Both the position numbers and the translations under genes were made by a program. DNA of 64,000 nt from Nocardia anaemiae NBRC 100462 (lineage in GTDB: Bacteria > Actinomycetota > Actinomycetes > Mycobacteriales > Mycobacteriaceae), in contig NZ_BDAZ01000030.1 of assembly GCF_001612725.1 (NCBI RefSeq), positions 1-64,000 of the forward strand. The letters run 5' to 3'. Below, piece after piece: positions 13,901 through 23,100 of this stretch (its first letter is position 1; the number at the start of each line of letters is the position of its first letter). A model generated the notes under the pieces. That model saw nothing but the letters and a program-made list of their open reading frames with translations. It ran no database searches and had not been told where the DNA came from.

Positions 13901-16900
13901 CGGCGTACTGCTGGAACGGTCCTCCAAACCTTCACCAGACACCGTCCGGAATTTCGCGAACACGGTTTATCTGCTATTCCATGCGCCGCTGATCAATCGT
14001 GGCAGTGACACGACGATCAGAATCTTTGCCGCCATTGTCCACGAATTCTTGTTCGGTAGGCCATTGTTCTTACCGCACGACGTGGATCTCCAGGCGTATT
14101 CGAGAAGTCAGTCCGATTTCGTCGAATGGTTGACCGAGGTACTCGATAAGGGTCGGCGGCGGGATGCTGTGGTGTGTTTCCGGCGCGGTCTCGATCGGGT
14201 ACACGAGGTGACTGGCGCACACGTGGGAACATGGGGACCCGCCCAGATTACTGAGCGGGGAGTGCTGCCGCTACCGGCGCATCGGGCAGCGGGAGGCACC
14301 TTTCACGAGGTGGCCACCTGGGGGTTGTTGGAGCAGCAACTGTCCAACGACCCCCCGGGAACGACGGCTCTCGTGGTGCACTGGCAGCGCGGCATAGTCG
14401 ACGGTCCGCCGGTCGATTTCCGCGATTCGCGATCCGCGCACACGGTTGTGTTGACCCGCGGCAAAACCGCAGGGGTGCTCGAGTTCTACGAATCACGCGA
14501 CGACAGTATCCATGAATACTCCTACGGTGCGCGTCCGGCCGATGTGATGGTTCCCCCGGATACGAACAGCCTGGTCGTAGTCAAATATGGCCCTGCCGGA
14601 AACGTATTACCAGCGAACGGCCCGGTTGTCCTGCCGCCATTGCCGATCGCCGATACGGACGATTCACCTCCACTCGATACGGTCTCGCCTCCGCGCGCCG
14701 ACCGACCGGGCGTCGCACAGGATTTCATCGGCAGCCGCCCGCGGATAAGCGGTCGTGATCGGGCGACGATGATCGGCAGCCGTCCACACGACGGCGATAG
14801 TCGCGATTCATCAGGCTTTCTGGAAGGCGGTTGGATCGAAGCGCGCGGTGAGACGATGCCTTGGTCGCGCGAGATGGTTGACGGACTATCGCTCACACCC
14901 CCCGAGACCGAAATTCTTGCACACGCACGAAATGGTATGACGCACATCGAAATTGCGATGCTGCGCAATCTTTCCGAGCGTGCGGTGCTGGCGACGCTGG
15001 CCAGCGTCCGCCGCAAGCTCAGAATTCAGCGGACCCGGCTGGTGACAGCGGCCCGTCCTGCCGACCCGTCCACCACATCGGAATCCGACCGTTTCCGAGC
15101 GGCCATGTACGCCGCCCTGATAGGTGCTGACCAGCCAGGGCCGCAGCAATTGATCGCCGAGGCGGGCCCCGAGCAGCTGGAACGCATCATGCGAGGGCTC
15201 GGTGCGGATCATCGGGCGGCGCTACGCCCAGTCCGGGCGGGCGCGCGCATTCAGGTGATCCGCCACATGGCGCTGCTCGCCGCGCGTCGGTCCGCGAGTA
15301 TGCTTGTGGCCGAACACAACCGGTCGCAGGCGGTGCTGGCCACCGCGCTGGCAGAGGCGAGTCCGACCGAACTGCGGACCGCACTCGACGAACTCGCCGC
15401 GGCCGAACGCCAGTTCCTGATCAACCGGTTCGGATCGGCACCGTCACCGGCCAACTTCGATATCGATGACTCCGTGCGCGGTTCGTACGCGGTTGATATC
15501 GTCCGAGATGTCGCAACGCGAATAGCGACTCGTGCGGGAATGTTGATCGACGGGGAGAACACTTCGGACAGAAGCAGATTCCAGACCGAACATCACCCCG
15601 CGGAGAACGAACTTCTTGCCGCGGTGCAGCGTACGAATTCTGCGGTCGCCCAGACGTATACGGCGGACCAATATCTGGACGCGCTCGTGGATTGGCTGGA
15701 CCGGCACGACCCGGCGCAGCCGGACCCGACCCCGGCATACCACTGGCGCTCGTTGCCCATGGATCATGGTTTCGACGACGAACAGCGGCGACTCGCCGCT
15801 GAGGCGCTGCGCGCGGGTGGCTTCGGCACCGCGGATAGGTTGCAGCGGTGGGCGTATCGCCTGACGGCGGGGTCCGCACGACGGCGTGCGATCGAGAACA
15901 GCCAGTGGTGGGACTCGCTGAGCGACCCCGCCGAACCAGGTGGGCTGAGCAGCGCGCAACGGGCACTCATCCAGGTCTACCCGCACCAGATCGGCAACGC
16001 CGACGGCCTTCCGGCCGTGATCCGCGACCACGCCAACCGGCTGTCGATCCGCCGGGAGCTGGACGAGTTCACCGCCCGCAAGCCGGTAGGTGTGGGAATG
16101 CTCAACTGGATCCGGACCGACCTCACCGCCGCCGAGAGGAAACAGCTCAGCAACCTGATCCATATCCGAAATCACCTGCAACAGCTGGACCGTCAAGCCA
16201 CCGAGATGCCCGGCAGTCCGCCGGTACACCTGCTGTCCTACGATTCCACCGCGTTCCATGGCAAAGGCAAGGCCGTCGTCTCGCTCGGCAATGTGGACAC
16301 CGCGCATACGGTGAATTGGCATGTGCCCGGCACGGATACGACCTCGGCCTCGCTGGCATACCAGGCCAAGCCGCTGCGCAACCTGTACGAGGAGACGCTG
16401 CGCGTCGAGCCGTCGCTCGAGCTGGCATCCATCATCTGGATCGGGTACGACGCGCCGGCCGGGTCGCTGTACACCGGCTATGTGAAGGCCGCGTTCCGCC
16501 GCCGCGCACAGGTCGGCGGGGACCGGTTGCTGTGTGACATCGCGGCATTGCACGCCACCCGTCGTCGCGCCGGAACGGCCGCCCCCACCCGGCTTGTCAA
16601 CCGGCTCTATGGGCACAGCTACGGTTCGGTCACCACTTGTTATGCCGGTCGCGGCGGCAGGCTGGCCGGTCTGGTCGGCTCGATCACCCTCTCGGGGTCC
16701 CCGGGGGCGGGCCCTGTCCGCCATGCCGCGGAGTTCGGCATCGGCGCGGACAATGTCTATATCTTCGCGTCGTGGCGCGATCCGGTAACGATGTTCGGAG
16801 CGGACCGGCCCGGCGCGCAGAGCCGCGTCAACCCGCGGCTCGGCCACGGCATGGACCCCGCGACCGAGGCATTCGGCGCCCAACGCCTCGGCGCCGAATT

Positions 16901-17168
16901 CCCCGACTCACCGGATTTCGCCGGTGCAGAGGCCGTGCATCAGGGCTATTTACACTACGATCCGACGACCGGGCGGCCCAACGAAGCACTGGCCAACACC
17001 GCGCAAATCACCGCCGGACACGGCGACGCCCTCCCCCGGATCGCTCGCCGTCGAGCCGGAAGTGGTGTGATCCCACTACCCGCCGACGTCGAACGCGGGC
17101 GATACGCCGGTGCCACCAGCGACTCCATGCCCAGCCCACTGCCGGACGGTCAGATCGGCAGAAGACCG
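4941..17168 (+). repeat. Eight dispersed [IM]G[SRN]RP linker motifs
   Basis: A five-residue motif, usually IGSRP or IGRRP, recurs at 4944-4958, 6375-6389, 10269-10283, 12627-12641, 12999-13013, 14727-14741, 14772-14786 and 17154-17168. The DNA is also close, typically ATCGGCAGCCG plus CC. Each copy lies in a Pro/Ser/Asp-rich linker rather than inside a folded domain. The copies at 6375 and 14772 share a longer similarity, including RDSS and FLE. They may be processing or spacer signals, or short homologies used to swap modules; both ideas are inference. Confidence 0.75.
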
Positions 17169-20100
17169 CATGAGCCATCCGCGTCGAACAGCGGGAACAC
17201 CGAGTCGGATATCCGGCGGGCGGTAGCGCGCCGGGTCGGGGACCGAGCCGCGCGGCTGCGGCAGGAACTGGTCGAACTGCTCGGGCCGCACAATATCGAT
17301 GCCGACGAGCTGTTGCGCACCGGATCGTCCACCTGGGAGAGCTGGTTCATCGAGTATCGGCAGGTTCGCCGTGAACTGGTCGAAATGCTCGAGATCGAGC
17401 ACGGCGAGCTGGTGGACGACGACTGGATTCGACATGTGCTGGCGCAGCGCCAGGAACAGGGTTACCCGACACCCGAGCGCACAGCTGCTGGACGAGTTTT
17501 CGCCGAATACGCTGCGGTTGCAAAACTTATCGACGAGGTGCATCGCCTGCACGCATGGGCCGGGGCGGTCGAGGCGGTGGAAGACGAGCTGGCGCGGCGC
17601 GCCGACGAAGCGTTCCGGCTGATCGCCCGGGCGCAGGGTCTGGCACTCGCGGCCGCCGGCTTCCGGCCGCTCGATGCGCCGGTTCGACTGATCGAGTCCC
17701 TGCTTGCCACAGTGGCTCGGCATATCGAGGCTGTCCGTCGTCTGCAGGGGCAGGCAGATGCGCTCCACACGCTGGGCATGGTGGTGGAGGACTACGAGCG
17801 CTTGCTGCGGACGCTCGGGCCGTCGTACCGCCAGATCTTCTCGGCCGCACGGCAATACGGTCTGCCGACCTGGGACTCACGTCCAGGGGTGCGACTACTG
17901 GTCGCTCGCCTGCGGCGCCTGCTGGCTGCTGCCCGGCGCTCCGGGGACGCGGGCGGTACCGAGGAGCTGCGTCGATTGATGCAGCGAGCGACCATGGTTG
18001 CCGAACTCTACGACGCGATATATCGGCTGAACGCTGATATGGATGCCGCGATCGAGCATGCCACCGCAGCGCTGTCGGGCGTGTCGGCAGCGCCGCCCAG
18101 ATCTTCGTCGCATACGTACGACCTGTCCGATGCCCTGGAGTCGAGCGAAGGCTTGGCGCCGTTGCGCGCAGGTTTGGCGGCTGTGCGCGACGATGTCGCG
18201 CGTGCTCGAGAAGATAGCTTCATCGCCCTGGTGGACGGACTCGGCGGGGAGTTCGACATTGATCTTCCGGCGCTCGACGAACTCGGTGCGGGCGGGCAAG
18301 ACCTGATGCGGTTGATGAGTCTGCAGTCCAAGCGATCCGACCGGCTCGAAACCGCCATCGGTCTCGTGCACGAAATCGCCCGCGCGCGTACGCAACTCAC
18401 GCGTATCGATACGGTAATCGCGGCGATAGACGAAACCGACCATCGTCGGAAACTCGGGCAAGAGGTGCGGACGCGTCTGGAGTCGGACCAACTGCGCAAG
18501 TACCCGCTGGATCGTCGGTGGAGCCGGGGAGCACTCGATCCGGACCCGATGATCCTGCGCGCGGCGGCGCGAAAGTGCGAACTCGAGCTACCCGGCGACG
18601 GGTGGGGGGAGGCGCCCCTCGACGAAGTGGGTCGGCGGGTGGCCGCGTTACGGGCGCGTGGCGAGGCTGCTCGAGCGGTAGACCTTGCCGAGCGCTACAT
18701 CGGACTGCGTCGGCTGATCGATGCCTTTGATGCCGAGACTCCGTGGCGCTATCGACATGAACGGCTGCGTACGCATGCGAGGGAACTCGACCAGCTGGTG
18801 CGCAGCCGACATGATGCCGAAAGGCAGCGCGCCGCGGCCGAGTATCGGCTGTGGCAGGCCGCCACGCGTATCGATGTGAATCCGAGCCGCTGGAACACGC
18901 TTCCCGAGATGCGGGAAGCGTTGCGGCGCATGGTGAAACAGGACCTGCGCTGGCTCGTGCTGGTGCTCGGATCGGATACTCCGGAACGGCTGCGCGAGCT
19001 GGACTCGATATCGGCCGAAGCGCTGGAGATGCGTTCGGTGTCTGCGGCACTCACACCGGTATCGCGTCAACTGGCGGATGCTCATCCGCGAGGCAGCGCG
19101 GTGCGGGAGCGTGCCGAACACTGCCGCTACCTCATCACGATGGTCGAGGCCGCCGACGAGATCGCCGACCGGACAACGCATATCGATCGGTTCGACGCGA
19201 ATCTGGATCAGTGGCTGGATTCGGCGCTCGACATCGCCGGGGAGGCCGATGATCTGATCGTCCGGTCCGACCACGCGGATATTCCTCGTGACGGTCATGC
19301 GATGAGTCAAAGCGCGCCGTTGACCGCGGCGCTGCATCGGGATCGGACCGGCAACGAGCGCATCGTCGTGCCGGGCCGGGTCGGACCCGGCGGCTTTGCG
19401 TTCGAAAGGTATGCGTCGTTGCTACACGGCGATCCGCAGCCGATCCCCGTCGACGCCGACCATTCGCATCGGCTGCTCGAGCGAGCGCTGCTCACCAGGG
19501 TGGCGCGCCTGCCCGTACCGCAACGTGACGGGTTCTCGGTCGTGGTGGTCGATGAGGTACACGCGGCAGATGCGGACGGCGTCGGCGCCTACACCTATCG
19601 CCTGGAGTACCACTACGACGAGCGCCGGGACGACGGCTGGATCGAACTGCAAGATCCGGGCAGGGGACGGTACGAGCCATGGGACGGCTCGACGGTATCG
19701 GAGGTTCCGGTCCGAATCTGGATAATGGGTTTCGACCAGGCAGGCAACGCAATGCGATTGCCGGGAGCCGGAACCGATGCGTACCCACCCGACCTGCAGA
19801 TCGGTGCCGGGGGGTCGTACTCGACCGAAACCACCGTCGATCTGGAACGGGCAGACATCAGCACGCTTCAGCGCGCGCTGACCGATGGGGTGATGACCTC
19901 GGTGGAACTCGTCGAGGCGTATCAGCGGCGAATCCAGATGCTGGACAAGGCAGGCCCGCGCCTGAATGCGATTCGGGTATTGAACCCCGAGGCGATCGCG
20001 GACGCCGAGCGGTTGGATGCCGAACGCCGACGGGGGCACATCCGTGGACCGCTGCACGGGATTCCCATTCTGATCAAGGACAATATCGATGTCGCCGGGC

Positions 20101-23100
20101 TGCCCACGACCGGTGGGGCGGTGGCGTTCCAAGACTCCTACCCCAGCGGTGACGCTTTCGTGGTGCGGCGGCTGCGCGAGGCGGGAGCGATAATTCTGGG
20201 CAAAACCAACTTGACCGAACTCGCGAATTTCGTCGCCGACGAAATGCCGAGCGGCCACAGTGGCCTCGGCGGAACCGTGCTGAACGCGTACGGCGCGGGT
20301 CTTGACCCGGGCGGGTCCAGTACTGGATCGGCGGTTTCCGTCGCGGCCGCGTTGGCTGCGGCGGCCATCGGGACGGAGACGGCGGGCTCGCTCGTCGCTC
20401 CGGCGGCGGCCAACTCTGTGGTTACGATCAAACCCACCGGTGGGGTGAGCAGGACCGGGATCATGCCGACTGCATTATCCCTGGACATCGCGGGGCCGAT
20501 AGCGCGCACGGTATTCGACGCCGCGATCCTGCTCACCGTGTTGACCGCAGCTGACCCGCAGGATCCGGCGGCAGCGCCTGTCGCCGACATCGATTTCACT
20601 GCGGAATTGTCGGTCGATGCCCTGCGCAACGTTCGGATCGGGACGATTGGAGCGCCCTACTTTTTCGAAGGCGCGCAGGATGTATTCAGGGAGCAGGGCG
20701 CGACGCTGACACCGGTCGAAGTGCACGAGGCCGACCTACCCAGCGCGATCGCCAACTTTGAATTCGCGCGGGATATGAATCAGTACTTGGACCGGCTGCC
20801 CGCGGACGCGCCGATCAAGACGTTGGCAGACTTGATCCGTTTCAATGACGATCACATCATCGAGGGCGCGATTCCGTACGGACAGAGCAGGTTGATTGCC
20901 GCCAACGCCATCGATCTGGACGATCCAGCGGTACTGGCGAAGTATCACGCTCACCTCGACCATGCCACCAGGGATGCGCAGCAGCGACTCGAGCGGGCAT
21001 TCGATGCGAGCGGCGCGGATGTTTTGCTGTTCTTCCAGGACACCGCACACAAGGTGCACGCCCGGGCAAAGTATCCGGCGGTGACAATCCCGATCGGTTA
21101 CCATCCGCGCACCGGTCAGCCGCTGGGGGCGACGCTGGTCGGCAAGCCACATACGGACGCGCGGTTGCTGGCGTATGCGTATGCGTACGAACAGGCGGCG
21201 CAGGCGTGGCGTCCGCCCTCTGAGATCAATCCCGCATTGTTTTCGGAAATCTTGTCGGGCTGGATCAGGCGGCGTACGGACTCGGCGCCGAGCCTGTCGC
21301 CGCGGCCGTCGGCCCCCGACACCGAATCGAATCGGGACGGGAGGCCCGAGACACCTTGGTCGCGACGAGCCAGGACCGTCGAGGAGCAGGCCGTTTCCCC
21401 CCACGCGGGCAACCGCTCCGACACCTCCGAAACCGCCGAACCCGGATCTGAAACCAGGCAGCAAACCGAGACGGCGGCGGTCACACCACGGCGAACAGAG
21501 TCGGTTCCGCTGCCGCAAGAGTCCGGCACACAGGCAGCCATCAGTGGCGCGGACGGCACCGCACACCCACACATGCCTGCTGTGCCGGACGAGCCCGGTG
21601 GCGGCTCAGCTCGTCCGGCCGAGAGCTGGCCTCTGGTCGATCTCGATTGGCTCCGCTCCGAGCCCGCGACCCTATCGCTGGTGGATCGTCTCGATGTCGA
21701 TACACGTCATGTACTGGATCGATACCCAGGGTCTGCCGAGAAGGCGCGGCGGTTGGATGAAGCGCTGAATCCGCCGTGGCCGGGATTTCGTGAACAGGTG
21801 GATATCGATGCGGCGGATCTGAACCGGGTGATCGACGACCGCCTGCGCGTAATAGCACGCGCTGTGCCGGAGGAGCATTTCGAAGCGATCGTAAACGCGC
21901 TGCACCTGACGCCGACCGGTCGACTAGAGATGGTCGATGCGTTGTTCGAGATGCGCACCGGACCGGGTACGTCCAATGCGTACCGGGATTCGCCACAGTG
22001 GCGGCACGACGATACGCCGTCCGAGCGGATCGAATACCGGCTCGGCCTACCGACGCTGATGCACCTGCAAGCCCATCATCGGGATGCGTTGTCTGCGATC
22101 ACTTTCGTGGACAGGGCGCTGCACGGCCCGGCGGACTCGTTGGCGGAGCGTATCGCCACTGATGCATATGACGAATTGAGCCGGGCAGTAACGGATTTCG
22201 CGCAGTCCGTACCGTCTGAGCACTATTCGGCAGTGGTGGCTGCTCTCGATGTCGGGGCAGGTGCCGAGGCGGCTATTCTCGATTCGCTGCATCGGACGGG
22301 CGCACAAGCCGACAGTGATATCCAGGAGCGCCTGCGGACCGTCGCCAACCTTGTTGTCGGGATAGTCGGTGCGGACTCGCACGCATTAGCGGGTGTCGAT
22401 GTGCGCGATGTCCGCTTCGCTGAGGAGGCCGCCGTCGCGCTGGCCCGCTTCGGCCCGCACAATCCGTACCTGGTCTATCGGCCGGATCACGTCCAACTGC
22501 ACCGGCCGGGATACCCGACACTGCGCGGCCCGCTCGGCGGTCCGCTGATGGCGGAATTGGCCGAAAGACGCCGTGCGGCTCCCCAACTCAGCTTTTATGG
22601 TGGCCGCCGGGACGAAGGGCCGATCCCCGGCGACCCTGTGATCATCCATACGCTGCCCACCGAGGACTGGGGCACGCTGCAGCTCCACGTCTATCAGTCA
22701 CCGATGCTGGGCGAGGGGGCGGTCGTCGCGGCGGTCGTGGGCACCTACGAGCAGTTGCATGCCAGGCCGCCCCTGGTCCGGGCGCATTCGCGGTGCCTCT
22801 ACGGCGACACCCTGCGCTCCACCAGATGTGATTGCTACCGCCAGATGATAAGTGCGCTCGACCAGATGCGCGCCGAAGGCGCCGGGGTTCTCGTCTACTT
22901 CGACGAAGGTGGGGGCTGGAGCGGTGGTCACGAGGGACGCGGTGTCGGGTTGCTCAACAAAGCGACGGCCTACCGGGAGGAGGACAAGGGGCTCGACACC
23001 GTGCAGGCGTTCGACCACCTCCACCTGCCATACGACCTCCGGCGCTACAGCCACGGCGCGTTCATGCTCCGCTATATCGGCGTCGGGGAGGTCCGGTTGA

